From Mycolicibacterium sp. TY81 (lineage in GTDB: Bacteria; Actinomycetota; Actinomycetes; Mycobacteriales; Mycobacteriaceae), in assembly GCF_018326285.1 (NCBI RefSeq), contig NZ_AP023362.1, forward strand, positions 5,766,001 through 5,830,000: a stretch of DNA of 64,000 nt. The letters run 5' to 3'. Each line of letters begins with the position of its first letter. Position 1 is the first letter of the stretch. This document shows positions 42,355 through 53,249 of this stretch, in pieces. The notes under the pieces are model-generated. The model saw only the letters and a list, made by a program, of their open reading frames with translations. It did not search any database and was not told where the DNA came from. Both the position numbers and the translations under genes were made by a program.

Positions 42355-44004
42355 CTAAATAGCCGGCCCCAACAGGTCGTCGGCGTCCTTGATGACGTAG
42401 CCGTAGCCTTGCTCGGCCAGGAAGCGCTGCCGGTGCGCGGCGTACTCCGCATCGAGGCTGTCGCGCGAGACCACCGAGTAGAACACCGCGCCGCCACCGT
42501 CGGCCTTCGGGCGCAGCAGCCGGCCCAGGCGCTGGGCCTCTTCCTGGCGCGATCCGAATGTGCCCGAAACCTGAACGGCAACAGAGGCTTCCGGCAGGTC
42601 GATGGAGAAGTTGGCGACCTTCGACACCACCAGGGTGCGGATCTCACCCGACCGGAACTGGTCGAACAGTGCCTCGCGTTCGGCGTTCTTGGTCGAGCCC
42701 TGGATCACCGGGGCGTCCAACTCCTGGCCGAGCTCTTCCAGCTGGTCCAGGTAGGCGCCGATCACCAGCGTCGGCTCGTCGGGATGCCGGGCCAGGATCG
42801 ACTTCACCACCGCGATCTTGGTGTGCGCCGTCGAGCACCGCTTGTAGCGCTCCTCGGGCTCGGCCGTCGCGTACGTCATGCGCTCGTTCTCGGTCATGGT
42901 GACCCGGACCTCGACGCACTCGGCCGGCGCGATCCAGCCCTGCGCCTCGATGTCCTTCCACGGGGCGTCGTACCGCTTGGGCCCGATCAGCGAGAACACG
43001 TCGCCCTCGCGGCCATCTTCGCGAATCAGCGTGGCGGTCAAGCCGAGTCGGCGGCGGGACTGCAGATCGGCCGTCATCCGGAACACCGGCGCGGGCAACA
43101 GGTGCACCTCGTCGTAGATGATCAGCCCCCAGTCGCGGCTGTCGAACAGCTCCAGGTGCTTGTACTCACCCTTGGTGCGCCGGGTGATCACCTGATACGT
43201 CGCGATGGTGACGGGCCGAATCTCCTTGCGCTCGCCGGAGTATTCGCCGATCTCCTCTTCGGTCAACGAGGTGCGCGCGATCAGCTCGCGCTTCCACTGG
43301 CGTCCGGCGACGGTGTTGGTCACCAGGATCAGCGTCGTCGCACCCGCCTTGGCCATAGCCGCAGCGCCGACCATCGTCTTGCCCGCGCCACAGGGGAGCA
43401 CCACGACGCCCGACCCACCGGCCCAGAACGAATCCGCGGCCAGCTCCTGGTAGTCGCGCAGCTTCCAGGTGTCCTGCTCCAGCGTGATCGGGTGCGCCTC
43501 GCCGTTGACGTATCCCGCCAAATCCTCTGCGGGCCAACCGATCTTGAGCAGCATCTGCTTGACGCGGCCGCGCTCGGACGGGTGGACGATGACGGTGTCG
43601 TCGTCGATCTGGGCGCCCAGCATCGGGGTGATCTTCTTGTTGCGCAGCACCTCGGCCAGCACGGCCCGGTCCAGGCTCACGAGCGTCAGCCCGTGCGCCG
43701 GGTGCTTCACCAGCTGCAGCCGCCCGTAGCGGCCCATGGTGTCGACGATGTCGACCAGTAGCGGCTGCGGCACCGCATACCGGGAGAAGCTGACCAGCGC
43801 ATCGACGACCTGCTCGGCATCGTGGCCCGCGGCGCGCGCGTTCCACAGCGCCAGCGGCGTGATCCGGTAGGTGTGCACGTGCTCGGGCGCACGCTCCAGC
43901 TCGGCGAACGGCGCGATCGCCGCCCGCGCCGCCCCGGCCTGCTCGTGGTCGACCTCGAGCAGCACGGTCTTGTCCGACTGGACGATCAGGGGTCCGTCAG
44001 TCAT
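42355..44004 (-). CDS. ercc3: XPB/ERCC3-type DNA repair helicase
   Basis: 549 residues. The N-terminal damage-recognition-like domain (GPLIVQSDKTVLLEVDHEQAGAARAAIAPFAELERAPEHVHTYRITPLALWNARAAG) precedes helicase domain 1, with Walker A LPCGAGKTMVG near residue 200 and DEVH (YDEVHLLP) near 290. Then come LTATLIREDGREGDVF, the thumb region, VVSKVANFSIDLPEAS and motif VI RQEEAQRLGRLLRP. Superfamily 2, 3'-5' polarity, as shown for the M. tuberculosis protein (Rv0861c). Probably works with the gene upstream at 44166-46403. Confidence 0.93.
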   Translation of the reverse strand: MTDGPLIVQSDKTVLLEVDHEQAGAARAAIAPFAELERAPEHVHTYRITPLALWNARAAGHDAEQVVDALVSFSRYAVPQPLLVDIVDTMGRYGRLQLVKHPAHGLTLVSLDRAVLAEVLRNKKITPMLGAQIDDDTVIVHPSERGRVKQMLLKIGWPAEDLAGYVNGEAHPITLEQDTWKLRDYQELAADSFWAGGSGVVVLPCGAGKTMVGAAAMAKAGATTLILVTNTVAGRQWKRELIARTSLTEEEIGEYSGERKEIRPVTIATYQVITRRTKGEYKHLELFDSRDWGLIIYDEVHLLPAPVFRMTADLQSRRRLGLTATLIREDGREGDVFSLIGPKRYDAPWKDIEAQGWIAPAECVEVRVTMTENERMTYATAEPEERYKRCSTAHTKIAVVKSILARHPDEPTLVIGAYLDQLEELGQELDAPVIQGSTKNAEREALFDQFRSGEIRTLVVSKVANFSIDLPEASVAVQVSGTFGSRQEEAQRLGRLLRPKADGGGAVFYSVVSRDSLDAEYAAHRQRFLAEQGYGYVIKDADDLLGPAI

Positions 44005-44080
44005 GCGCCATCCACTCCATCAATTGCTCGCAAGCCATCCGATCCATTATCCAGACGCGCGCGAGTGGTCCGTTTTTCCG

Positions 44081-44141
44081 CGCGAGCAGACGTAAAACTG
44101 TCAGTTTTGGCTCGAAAATGACAGTTTTACGTCTGCTCGCG
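44081..44141. repeat. Long perfect palindrome between the helicase and its partner gene
   Basis: 23-bp perfect arms (44081-44103 and 44119-44141), starting CGCGAGCAGACG on each strand, around a 15-nt loop. It lies 24 bp after the stop of the 44166 gene and 77 bp before the helicase start. It can act as a terminator separating the two, and it has the look of a dispersed intergenic palindrome. Confidence 0.75.
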
Positions 44142-44165
44142 AGGAGAACGTGACCTCGCAGCGTC

Positions 44166-46403
44166 CTATTCCGGCGCGACGACCGAGGTCACCCGGTGGA
44201 TCGCGAATTCGCGGACCCGGCCGGCGGCCGGGTCGTAGGCGGTCAGCTGGCCGCCACGCACGTTCACCGGCGCCACCACGCGCTGCGTGGCAACCCCGGC
44301 GGCGTCGACGTACCCGATCACCACCGACGACTGGGTCACCGCGGCGTCGGTCAGCAGCGAGATCGCGGCCGCCGGGTCCAGTCGCTCCCCGTTGCCGCCG
44401 CGGCCGGTCTGGCGCAGGACGGCGACGATGGCGCCGAGAGTCTTCTCGTTCGGTGCCTGCGGGTGCCGGAAGGTGCGCCGGTGGATCGGCGTGGACACCC
44501 GCGCGCCGAGCGGGCGCAGGTCGACGATGGTGCCCGACCAGTCCTCGGCGGCCGGGGCGAAGCCCGCGGTGCGCAGGCCGGCCAGCACGTCGGCGATCGG
44601 CGCTGGTGACACCGCGACGGTGGGGGCCAGGGCCCGCAGGCTCAACTGCTCGAGCGTGGGGGAGGCCAGCGCCTGTGCCAGCAGCGCCGGGTCCTCGCAC
44701 CGGATGAACGACGACGCCATGCCGACCCGCAGCTGTCCGTGCCGGCGGGCGACGTCGTCGATCAGATAGGTGAGGCCCTGCGGCACCGGCGTCTTGGAGT
44801 GCCGGGCGAACAGGGTGTGGATCTCGCTGGCGGTCCTGCCGGTATCGAGGGCACGCCGGATGGACTGCTCGCTGATGCGGTAAACCGTTGCGGCCCCGGC
44901 GGATTCGATGTCGGCGACGGTCGCCAGCTGGTCGGCGAGGTCGCGTTCCAGCGGCCCGGGGACGACGACCGTCAGATCGGCCTGCAGCAGGAAATGGTCG
45001 ATCGGATCGGGCAGTGCCGCCGCCATCGCGGCGACGACGTCTTCTTCGGGTGCGCCGGCCAACAACATCCGGATCGGCCCGGCGAGCGCGCCGCGGCCGA
45101 CCATGCCCAAAGCGTGTGCCTCGGTGAGCAATTCGTCGGTGGGCTCGGGCTGCAGGCGGGCGGTCCAGCGCGGCCGGCGCCACAGCATCGCCGCCGAGGC
45201 GGTGGCGGTGTCCATGGTGCCGCCCGGCGGCAGTTCGGCGAGCACCGTCAGCAGCAGCCGGCGGTCCAGCGGGGCGGCCGACGAATACAGCGCATTGGTC
45301 AGGGCGGCATACGGCTTGCCGTCGGGCCCGCGCTTACCCACCAGGCCGGGGCGGCACGGCAGGTCCAGCCAGGTGGTGGCCAGCAGGTGCCAGCGCGTCG
45401 CGGCGCTCGACTCGATGAATCGGTCCGCGGCCACGGTCGGTGCCCAGTACGGGCCGTCGTCGTAGTCGTCCGAGTCGGGGATGCCCGACGCGATCAGCGT
45501 CGCCGACGCGCACAGTTCCAGGATCAGCGACAGCCGACTCTCGTCGATCCCGGTGACCTTGGTCAGCCGCTTGGCGTCGCGCACGCCGAGGCCGCCGCTG
45601 CGCAGCTCGGGAACCGGTGTCGCCGAGAGGGTTTCGAGAACCAGTTCGACTTCACGCAGCAGGTCGATGGCCGAGCCGGCCGCGGCCGCGTCGACATCCT
45701 TCTCGGCCAAGACCGGAGTCGAGGGTGTCGGCGGCGTCAGCGTCGTCGGCCCCGGCGTCTGTCCCCGCAGGACCTGGCCGACGAGCCGTGGCAGGATCAC
45801 CGTCTCGTCGTCGATCGGGCGCAGCAGTCCGGCCGCGATCAGCTGCGGCACCGGACGGTCGGGTGCGGTCCCCGGCGCCGCATCCTTGGTCCGGCCGATC
45901 GGCGACCCGTCGGCCAGCCGCTCGAGCAGGTCCCGCTGCGGCGTATCGATGGCGGCCAGCTTCGCGGCGATGCCGTCGGCGTCTGGGTCCTCGACGGTGA
46001 CCTGCCCCGGATACCAGGGCAGCACCGACGCCGCCTCCGAGACCACCCGCACCGTGTCGGCGCCCCACACCAGCCCGCGGGTGCGCAGCTCGTCGAGCGC
46101 CGAGGTGACGACCTTCTTGTTGGCGCGCCCAGCCAGCAACTTGAACAGCGCGCCGGTCGGCACGGCGATGGTGGTGGCCTGCAGCGTCAGCAGCGCGTCC
46201 AGCACGGCGAGCTGCAGAAAATCGAGATCGTCGGTCGCGGCCTTGACCGATTGCCGGGACTGGGCGCGGGCCGCCAGCGCGGACAGGGTTGCCGGCGGCG
46301 GTTGGGTGAGGTCGGGCCGGACGCTGAGCAGCTGCACCAGCTGCGCGTCCGACATGTCGGCCAGCCAGGAGCCGAGCGGCACACCCGGGGTTTCGTCGAT
46401 CAT
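44166..46403 (-). CDS. Helicase-associated large protein (Rv0862c-like)
   Basis: 745 residues from ATG 46403. The N-terminus has a winged-helix-like region ([56 protein letters not shown]). The C-terminal third ([87 protein letters not shown]) resembles the helicase-XPB partner domain; its last part may bind nucleic acid (WYL-like). Always next to the XPB gene in mycobacteria, so probably its Bax1-like partner in function, though not in fold. Role inferred from context. Confidence 0.78.
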   Translation of the reverse strand: MIDETPGVPLGSWLADMSDAQLVQLLSVRPDLTQPPPATLSALAARAQSRQSVKAATDDLDFLQLAVLDALLTLQATTIAVPTGALFKLLAGRANKKVVTSALDELRTRGLVWGADTVRVVSEAASVLPWYPGQVTVEDPDADGIAAKLAAIDTPQRDLLERLADGSPIGRTKDAAPGTAPDRPVPQLIAAGLLRPIDDETVILPRLVGQVLRGQTPGPTTLTPPTPSTPVLAEKDVDAAAAGSAIDLLREVELVLETLSATPVPELRSGGLGVRDAKRLTKVTGIDESRLSLILELCASATLIASGIPDSDDYDDGPYWAPTVAADRFIESSAATRWHLLATTWLDLPCRPGLVGKRGPDGKPYAALTNALYSSAAPLDRRLLLTVLAELPPGGTMDTATASAAMLWRRPRWTARLQPEPTDELLTEAHALGMVGRGALAGPIRMLLAGAPEEDVVAAMAAALPDPIDHFLLQADLTVVVPGPLERDLADQLATVADIESAGAATVYRISEQSIRRALDTGRTASEIHTLFARHSKTPVPQGLTYLIDDVARRHGQLRVGMASSFIRCEDPALLAQALASPTLEQLSLRALAPTVAVSPAPIADVLAGLRTAGFAPAAEDWSGTIVDLRPLGARVSTPIHRRTFRHPQAPNEKTLGAIVAVLRQTGRGGNGERLDPAAAISLLTDAAVTQSSVVIGYVDAAGVATQRVVAPVNVRGGQLTAYDPAAGRVREFAIHRVTSVVAPE

Positions 46404-46495
46404 TGCTGACCAGCGTAAAGCAGGTGACTTTGTCCTCCGCGCGTCCTCCGGCGCCCGGCCTCGCCAGCGGGCGCAGCGCCTGCCACAATGTCTCC

Positions 46496-46681
46496 GTGGC
46501 TGACAAGAAGAAGAACCAGTACGTCGACAATGGCTGGCCCGAGGTGTCCGGCGACGACCACGCCGTGAGCGAGCTGGCAACCGACCGTACCGGCGCGCTC
46601 TCGCCGTTCGGCGACCTGGAGTTCCCGCTGCCGGCCGAGAAGCTGCCGTACATGCACCCGGTCACCGTCGTCAACAAGTAG
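46496..46681 (+). CDS. Small conserved protein (Rv0863-like)
   Basis: 61 residues from GTG 46496. Starts [33 protein letters not shown]; hydrophilic, no transmembrane segment. Same position as Rv0863, next to moaC and divergent from the Rv0862c-like gene. Two bases separate its stop from the moaC start, so it is the first gene of the moaC-mog-moaE operon. Function unknown. Confidence 0.75.
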   Translation: MADKKKNQYVDNGWPEVSGDDHAVSELATDRTGALSPFGDLEFPLPAEKLPYMHPVTVVNK

Positions 46682-46683
46682 CC

Positions 46684-47157
46684 GTGGAGCTCTCGCACCT
46701 GGACGAAACGGGTGCGGCCCACATGGTCGACGTGTCCGCCAAGGACGCCACCCGGCGTACTGCGGTCGCGGCGGGCGTCCTGCACACCCGCACCGACGTC
46801 GTCGACCTCATCACCAGCGGTGGACTGCCCAAAGGTGACGCGCTCGCGACCGCCCGCGTCGCCGGCATCATGGCCGCCAAGCGCACCAGCGATCTGATCC
46901 CGCTGTGCCACCAGCTGGCGCTCACCAAGGTCGAGGTGGCGTTCGAGACCAGTGCGAGCGGTGACGCCATCGGCATCACCGCCACCGTGCGCACCACCGA
47001 CCGCACCGGCGTCGAGATGGAAGCCCTCACCGCCGTCAGCGTCGCGGCGCTGACGCTGTACGACATGATCAAGGCCGTCGACCCGGCCGCGCGCATCGAC
47101 GACATTCGGGTGCTGCGCAAGGAGGGCGGCAAGACCGGTCTCTGGGAACGGGCATGA
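46684..47157 (+). CDS. moaC: Cyclic pyranopterin monophosphate synthase
   Basis: 157 residues from GTG 46684. [58 protein letters not shown] and [27 protein letters not shown] are the MoaC signatures (active-site Lys and Asp in [12 protein letters not shown]). It turns the 3',8-cyclic GTP made by MoaA into cPMP in molybdenum-cofactor synthesis. Overlaps mog by 4 bases (ATGA). Confidence 0.95.
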   Translation: MELSHLDETGAAHMVDVSAKDATRRTAVAAGVLHTRTDVVDLITSGGLPKGDALATARVAGIMAAKRTSDLIPLCHQLALTKVEVAFETSASGDAIGITATVRTTDRTGVEMEALTAVSVAALTLYDMIKAVDPAARIDDIRVLRKEGGKTGLWERA

Positions 47158-47633
47158 CCCGCACCGCCCGCGTCGTCATCGCCTCCACCCGCGCCGCCGC
47201 CGGGGTCTACGCGGACCGCACCGGCCCGCTCATCGTCGCCTGGCTCACTGAGCGCGGGTTCGACGTGCCCGCACCCGTCGTCGTCACCGACGGCGCCCCG
47301 GTGGGCGCCGAACTGCGCCGCGCGGTCGCCGACGACGTGGACGTCGTCCTCACCTCCGGCGGCACGGGAATCTCGCCGACCGACGCCACCCCGCAGGCCA
47401 CGCTCGAGGTCCTCGACTACCAGATTCCCGGGCTGGCCGACGCGATCCGGCAGTCGGGGCTGCCGCACGTCCCGACCTCGGTGCTGTCGCGTGGTGTGTG
47501 CGGCGTCGCCGGCCGGACGCTGATCGTGAATCTGCCGGGCTCGTCCGGGGGAGTGAAGGACGGGCTGGGCGTGCTGGCCGGGGTGCTCGACCACGCGCTC
47601 GACCAGCTCAGCGGAAAGGACCATGCCGGGTGA
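47154..47633 (+). CDS. mog: Molybdopterin adenylyltransferase (MogA-like)
   Basis: 159 residues. [48 protein letters not shown] and [27 protein letters not shown] form the MoaB/Mog fold with the GTG nucleotide loop. It adenylates molybdopterin before metal insertion. Part of the moaC-mog-moaE operon; overlaps both neighbours. Confidence 0.93.
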   Translation: MTRTARVVIASTRAAAGVYADRTGPLIVAWLTERGFDVPAPVVVTDGAPVGAELRRAVADDVDVVLTSGGTGISPTDATPQATLEVLDYQIPGLADAIRQSGLPHVPTSVLSRGVCGVAGRTLIVNLPGSSGGVKDGLGVLAGVLDHALDQLSGKDHAG

Positions 47634-48052
47634 TCGTGCGCCGCGCCGACCTCAGTGAATCGCCGATCGATGTCGCGTCCCACGAGGCGCTGGTCGACCA
47701 CAGCTCCGCCGGAGCCGTCGTGAGCTTCGCCGGTGTCGTACGCAACCACGACGGCGGCCGCGGGGTGACACGGCTGGAGTACTCGGCGCACCCGTCGGCC
47801 GCGGAGGTCCTGGCCGAGGTCGCCGCCGACGTCGCCGCCGCCTCCGAAGGTGTGCGGGCCATCGCGGTCAGCCACCGGATCGGGGTGCTGCAGATCGGCG
47901 ACGCGGCGTTGGTGGCTGCGGTATCGGCCGACCACCGCGCCGCGGCGTTCCGCACCTGCGCGCTGCTGGTCGACACCGTCAAGGAGCGGCTGCCGGTCTG
48001 GAAGCACCAGTTCTTCACCGATGGCACCGACGAATGGGTCGGCTCGGCCTGA
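47630..48052 (+). CDS. moaE: Molybdopterin synthase catalytic subunit
   Basis: 140 residues; GTG 47630 overlaps the mog stop. [60 protein letters not shown] and [21 protein letters not shown] end (LPVWKHQFF) with the active lysine are MoaE. Forms a heterotetramer with MoaD (gene at 49839, opposite strand) to add the dithiolene sulfurs to cPMP. Confidence 0.94.
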   Translation: MIVRRADLSESPIDVASHEALVDHSSAGAVVSFAGVVRNHDGGRGVTRLEYSAHPSAAEVLAEVAADVAAASEGVRAIAVSHRIGVLQIGDAALVAAVSADHRAAAFRTCALLVDTVKERLPVWKHQFFTDGTDEWVGSA

Positions 48053-48103
48053 GATCGTGTTCCCGCTCGGCTCGCCCGAAGACGGGCACAGAAGTACATA
48101 GCG

Positions 48104-48136
48104 TCAATCACCGCCGCGCGCAGCCGCCGTGATTGA
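48104..48136. terminator. Hairpin downstream of moaE
   Basis: TCAATCAC (48104-48111) and GTGATTGA (48129-48136) with GC-rich interior. It lies 52 bp after moaE. The stretch 48137-48250 contains no gene that I can support. Confidence 0.5.
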
Positions 48137-48250
48137 GGCCAGGTACGTATTTCGGGCGTCGGCAGTCCCTGAGTGCAATAACCGCCCGCTGGTCGCTCAC
48201 CGATTGAACTCACGTACTTCTCCGGCGTCACACGCTGACCAACGAAAAGA

Positions 48251-48279
48251 AATCGCCCCGGTCGATGACCGGGGCGATT
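48251..48279 (-). terminator. Intrinsic terminator after rpfA
   Basis: AATCGCCCCGGTC / GACCGGGGCGATT perfect 13-bp stem with a 3-nt loop, followed on the minus strand by TTCTTTT. It lies 14 bp after the rpfA stop. Confidence 0.9.
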
Positions 48280-48292
48280 CTCTTTGTATGTG

Positions 48293-49620
<1,328 letters not shown>

Positions 49621-49838
49621 TCAAGTGCGGGTGCCAAAGGGTCGCTCTGGCTTGAGAGACGACGGTATCGGGTCAGTTGGGTTCCGTCACCTCGACGGAT
49701 TTTGGGCGTTTCGGGCCCGAGCAAATTATGAGAGGACTTTAAAGCCGCTGGCTGATTCGGCGTTTTCGCAGGTGTTGTTGCGGGTCAGAGGCGCCACAGC
49801 CAGGTCGTTACCGATTCGTTATGTGAGGCATTTCACAA

Positions 49839-50096
49839 TTAGCCGCCGGCGAAGGGGGGTAGGACATCGAGCGTCTCGGCCGTCGCCAGCGCGGTGTCCA
49901 GATCGCGGACGGCGACGCCGTCGCGCAGAAACGAGCAGCGTGAGAGCACTTTTGCCACATCCGCCCCACGCGTACCAATGGAGTTCACCAGATCACGGAC
50001 GGTTACACCCTCATTGAGCTGCAACGTTTCGGTCTCGATTCCGGTTGCGGCCTTCGCGGCGGCGAAATAGCGCACCGTCACCACCAATTCAGCCAC
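49839..50096 (-). CDS. moaD: Molybdopterin synthase sulfur-carrier subunit
   Basis: 85 residues from GTG 50096. Ubiquitin-like fold (AELVVTVRYFAAAKAATGIETETLQLNEGVTVRDLV) ending in the required Gly-Gly (DVLPPFAGG). The C-terminal glycine carries the sulfur passed to MoaE. It begins 2 bp after the moaA stop, same operon. The 410 bp between its stop and rpfA hold the rpfA promoter and riboswitch. Confidence 0.92.
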   Translation of the reverse strand: MAELVVTVRYFAAAKAATGIETETLQLNEGVTVRDLVNSIGTRGADVAKVLSRCSFLRDGVAVRDLDTALATAETLDVLPPFAGG

Positions 50097-50098
50097 CC

Positions 50099-51160
50099 TC
50101 AGCCGCCGATCGCACTCATCGGGCGGTCCGGCTGGACAAATCCCGGATCGTTTATTCCATGGCCCGCCGGCTTGGCCCACATCGCGGCCCGCCAGGCGGC
50201 CTCGAGCGCATCGTCGTCAGCGCCGCCTCGCAGCAACGCCCGCAGATCCGTCTCCTGTTGTGAGAACAGGCAGCTGCGCACCTGACCGTCGGCCGTCAGC
50301 CGGGTGCGGTCGCAGGTGCCGCAGAACGCGGCGGAGACGGAGGCGATGACGCCGGCGGTGCCCAGCACCGTGCCATCGTCGTGGACCTGCCAGAGCTCGG
50401 CGGGTGCCGAGCCCCGCGGCGCCGGGTCCGGGCGCAAGCTGAATTCGCGGCGCAGGGCCGCGAGAATCTGGTCGGCCTGCAGGACCGAACCGCGCTGCCA
50501 GTGGTGCCCGGCATCGAGCGGCATCTGCTCGATGATCCGCAGCTGGTAGCCGTGCTCGAGACAGAAGCGCAACAGCGCCGGGGCATCGTCGAGCCCCGTT
50601 GCCGGATCGAGCACCGCGTTGACCTTGACGGGACTCAGGCCGACGGCCTTGGCTGCGGCCAGGCCGTCGAGGACGTCGGGGAGCCGCCGGCGCCGGGTGA
50701 TGGCGGCGAATCGGTCCGGATCGAGGGTGTCGAGGGAGACGTTGACGCGATTGAGGCCGGCTTTCTTGAGCGCTGCCGCGCGCTTGGCCAATCCGATGCC
50801 GTTGGTCGTCACGGCGATGGCCGGACGTGGTTGCAACGCGGCCGCCGCCGCGACGACGTCCTCGAGATAGGGAACCAGGAGTGGCTCACCGCCGGTGAAC
50901 CGCACGCCCGTGATGCCCAGGCGCGTCACGGCCACCCGGATCAGCCGGGTGAGCTCGTCGAGAGCGAGCAGGTCGGCGCCGGGCAGCCAGTCCAGACCCT
51001 CGGCCGGCATGCAGTAGGTACAGCGCAGATTGCAGCGGTCGGTGACCGACACCCGCAGATCGGCGGCGACACGGCCGTACGTGTCGATCAGCGGCCCGGT
51101 TGCCGGGGCCGGACCGACAGGCCGCGCGACGGTGGGGAGGCCGAGGGGTGTGAGTGTCAT
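50099..51160 (-). CDS. moaA: GTP 3',8-cyclase
   Basis: 353 residues from ATG 51160. Radical-SAM cluster CNLRCTYC (in VSVTDRCNLRCTYCMPAEGL), then GVRFTGGEPLLVPYLEDVV and RVNVSLDTLDPDRFAAITRR. The C-terminal cluster is FCGTCDRTRLTADGQVRSCLF. It converts GTP to the cyclic intermediate used by MoaC. The extreme C-terminus ends IGG, as needed for activity. The ATG overlaps the yccF stop (ATGA). Confidence 0.95.
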   Translation of the reverse strand: MTLTPLGLPTVARPVGPAPATGPLIDTYGRVAADLRVSVTDRCNLRCTYCMPAEGLDWLPGADLLALDELTRLIRVAVTRLGITGVRFTGGEPLLVPYLEDVVAAAAALQPRPAIAVTTNGIGLAKRAAALKKAGLNRVNVSLDTLDPDRFAAITRRRRLPDVLDGLAAAKAVGLSPVKVNAVLDPATGLDDAPALLRFCLEHGYQLRIIEQMPLDAGHHWQRGSVLQADQILAALRREFSLRPDPAPRGSAPAELWQVHDDGTVLGTAGVIASVSAAFCGTCDRTRLTADGQVRSCLFSQQETDLRALLRGGADDDALEAAWRAAMWAKPAGHGINDPGFVQPDRPMSAIGG

Positions 51161-51591
51161 CGTTCGGGGCGAGCGAAGCGACGGGATGATGTGGGCCAGG
51201 TGGGTTCGGCATGAATCTGGTCGACGGGGACGATCTGCTTGCCGAGCGGCAGCAGCGACACCGGGATCAGTTTGAGGTTGGCCAGCGCCAGCGGGATACC
51301 CACGATCGTCAGGGCCTGCGCGATGGCGGTCGCGATGTGGCCGAGCACCAGCCACCAGCCGCACAACACCAGCCAGATCACATTGCCGACCAGGGCGCCT
51401 GGGCGCGGGCCGGGCTTGTCGACGACCGTCTGACCGAACGGCCACAGCGCGTACACGCCGATGCGGGCCGCGGCGACGCCGAACGGGATGGTGACGATGA
51501 GAATGAAGCAGATCAGTGCGGCGAGGAAGTAGCCGAGCGCCAGCCAGAAGCCACCGAAAACCAGCCAGATGATGTTCAGGACCAGGCGCAT
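51157..51591 (-). CDS. yccF: YccF-family membrane protein (Rv0870c-like)
   Basis: 144 residues. Two YccF-type repeats, each with a long hydrophobic span: MRLVLNIIWLVFGGFWLALGYFLAALICFILIVTIPFGVAAARIGVYALWPFGQTVV and GNVIWLVLCGWWLVLGHIATAIAQALTIVGIPLALANLKLIPVSLLPLGKQIV. Role unknown, cytoplasmic membrane. Coupled to moaA by a 4-base overlap and divergent from cspB. Confidence 0.88.
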   Translation of the reverse strand: MRLVLNIIWLVFGGFWLALGYFLAALICFILIVTIPFGVAAARIGVYALWPFGQTVVDKPGPRPGALVGNVIWLVLCGWWLVLGHIATAIAQALTIVGIPLALANLKLIPVSLLPLGKQIVPVDQIHAEPTWPTSSRRFARPER

Positions 51592-51613
51592 GTCACCTCC
51601 CGCAAGTAGAACT

Positions 51614-51627
51614 CTCAGTCTACTGAG
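51614..51627. promoter_or_regulatory. Palindrome between yccF and cspB
   Basis: CTCAGT-CT-ACTGAG, 6-bp arms, 23 bp upstream of the yccF start and within a larger ACTCTCAG...CTGAGTA near-palindrome. Possible operator; the factor is unknown. Confidence 0.35.
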
Positions 51628-51740
51628 TAATGGGGATGCTGCGATCAGAGGTGGCCGAGTAGAATCAACGACAACGCGTCCTGCGGAGGTGGGGCGCTTT
51701 CGTTATGTAACCGTATGTTGAGAACGAGCAGGTGAGACCA

Positions 51741-52151
51741 GTGCCAAGCGGCCGGGTTAAGTGGTACGACACGGAGAAGGGCTTCGGCTTCCTCTCTCAG
51801 GAAGAGGGCGAGGACGTCTACGTCCGGTCTTCGGCGCTGCCCGCCGGGGTTGAAGGTCTCAAGGCCGGCCAGCGCGTCGAGTTCGGCGTCGCTGCCGGAC
51901 GCCGCGGTCCGCAGGCGCTGAGCCTCAAGCTGATCGACCCGCCGCCGAGCCTGTCGCGCACCCGTCGCGAGGCGGCCGCCCCCGAGCACAAGCACACGCC
52001 CGACGAGTTGCACGGCATGGTGTCGGACATGATCACCCTCCTCGAGGACGTCGTGCAGTCCGAGCTGCGCCGGGGCCGTTACCCCGATCGCAAGACGGCC
52101 CGCAAGGTGTCCGAGGTGGTCAAGGCCGTCGCGCGCGAACTCGACGCCTGA
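51741..52151 (+). CDS. cspB: Cold-shock-like protein with C-terminal extension
   Basis: 136 residues from GTG 51741 (an AGGTGAG site lies just upstream; GTG 51732 is an alternative). The N-terminal cold-shock domain has the RNP motifs: [16 protein letters not shown] (RNP1 KGFGFL) and DVYVRSSAL (RNP2). The last ~65 residues form a helical extension ([49 protein letters not shown]), as in Rv0871. Single-strand nucleic-acid binding, likely RNA chaperone. Confidence 0.9.
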   Translation: MPSGRVKWYDTEKGFGFLSQEEGEDVYVRSSALPAGVEGLKAGQRVEFGVAAGRRGPQALSLKLIDPPPSLSRTRREAAAPEHKHTPDELHGMVSDMITLLEDVVQSELRRGRYPDRKTARKVSEVVKAVARELDA

Positions 52152-52234
52152 TCCACGCGCCGAACATTGGCTTGTGTTCGAGAGCCGGCTGATTTCTCGT
52201 ACCCAAGCCAACTGTTCGCGGGCAGACTGGGGAC

Positions 52235-53239
52235 GTGACCTACGTCAAGCCAGGTTCTGAGTACACCCGCGACACCAACTACATCAGCACCCGGATCACG
52301 GCCGACGGTCGTGACGGGTACCCCGTGGAACCCGGCCGGTACCGGCTGATCGTCGCCCGGGCCTGTCCCTGGGCCAACCGGGCGATCATCGTCCGCCGGC
52401 TGCTGGGGCTGGAAGACGTACTGTCCATTGGCTTTTGCGGTCCGACGCACGATCAGCGCAGCTGGACGTTCGACCTCGACCCCGGCGGCGTCGACCCGGT
52501 GCTGAAAATCCCGCGGCTGCAGGACGCGTACTTCAAGCGCGACCCGAACTATCCCAAGGGCATCACGGTGCCGGCGATCGTCGACGTACCCACCGGCGCG
52601 GTCGCGACCAACGACTTCCCGCAGCTGACGCTGGACCTGTCCACCGAATGGACGGCGTATCACCGCGAAGGTGCGCCGCAGCTGTACCCGGAGCATCTGC
52701 GCGACGAAATCGACACCGTCGCCAAGCGCGTCTACACCGAGGTCAACAACGGCGTCTACCGCTGCGGGTTCTCGGGGTCACAGGAGTCGTACGACGCCGC
52801 CTACGACCGGCTGTTCACCGCGCTCGATTGGTTGACCGAAAGGCTCAGCAGCCAAAGGTATCTGGTGGGGGACACCATCACCGAGGCCGACGTGCGGCTG
52901 TTCACCACACTGGCCCGGTTCGACCCGGTCTATCACGGGCACTTCAAGTGCAACCGGTCCAAGCTCACCGAGATGCCGGTGTTGTGGGCGTACGCCCGGG
53001 ACCTGTTCCAGACGCCCGGCTTCGGCGACACCGTCGACTTCGTCCAGATCAAGCAGCACTACTACATCGTGCACGCCGACATCAATCCGACGCAGATCGT
53101 GCCGAAGGGCCCCGACCTGGCCAACTGGCTGACGCCGCACGGCCGCGAAGCGTTGGGCGGCAGGCCTTTTGGTGACGGGACACCGCCCGGCCCGGTCCGC
53201 GACGGCGAGCAGGTGCCGGCCGGCCACGGAGCGGTGTAG
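52235..53239 (+). CDS. Xi-class glutathione transferase-like / hydroquinone reductase-like protein
   Basis: 334 residues from GTG 52235. The thioredoxin-like part has the active cysteine in ARACPWANRAIIVRRLLGLE, followed by ITVPAIVDVPTGAVATNDFPQLTLDL. The helical part has NGVYRCGFSGSQESYDAAYDRLFTALDWL and YLVGDTITEADVRLFTTLARFDPVYHGHFKCN. This is the YqjG/ECM4 plan, which reduces glutathionyl-hydroquinones. Mycobacteria use mycothiol, so the thiol partner is probably different (inference). Confidence 0.88.
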   Translation: MTYVKPGSEYTRDTNYISTRITADGRDGYPVEPGRYRLIVARACPWANRAIIVRRLLGLEDVLSIGFCGPTHDQRSWTFDLDPGGVDPVLKIPRLQDAYFKRDPNYPKGITVPAIVDVPTGAVATNDFPQLTLDLSTEWTAYHREGAPQLYPEHLRDEIDTVAKRVYTEVNNGVYRCGFSGSQESYDAAYDRLFTALDWLTERLSSQRYLVGDTITEADVRLFTTLARFDPVYHGHFKCNRSKLTEMPVLWAYARDLFQTPGFGDTVDFVQIKQHYYIVHADINPTQIVPKGPDLANWLTPHGREALGGRPFGDGTPPGPVRDGEQVPAGHGAV

Positions 53240-53249
53240 GCCTGGCGAG

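Noticed and set aside
48137..48250. Possible small RNA or gene between moaE and rpfA terminator
   Set aside because: Short inverted repeats exist, but no promoter, frame or conserved structure could be supported.
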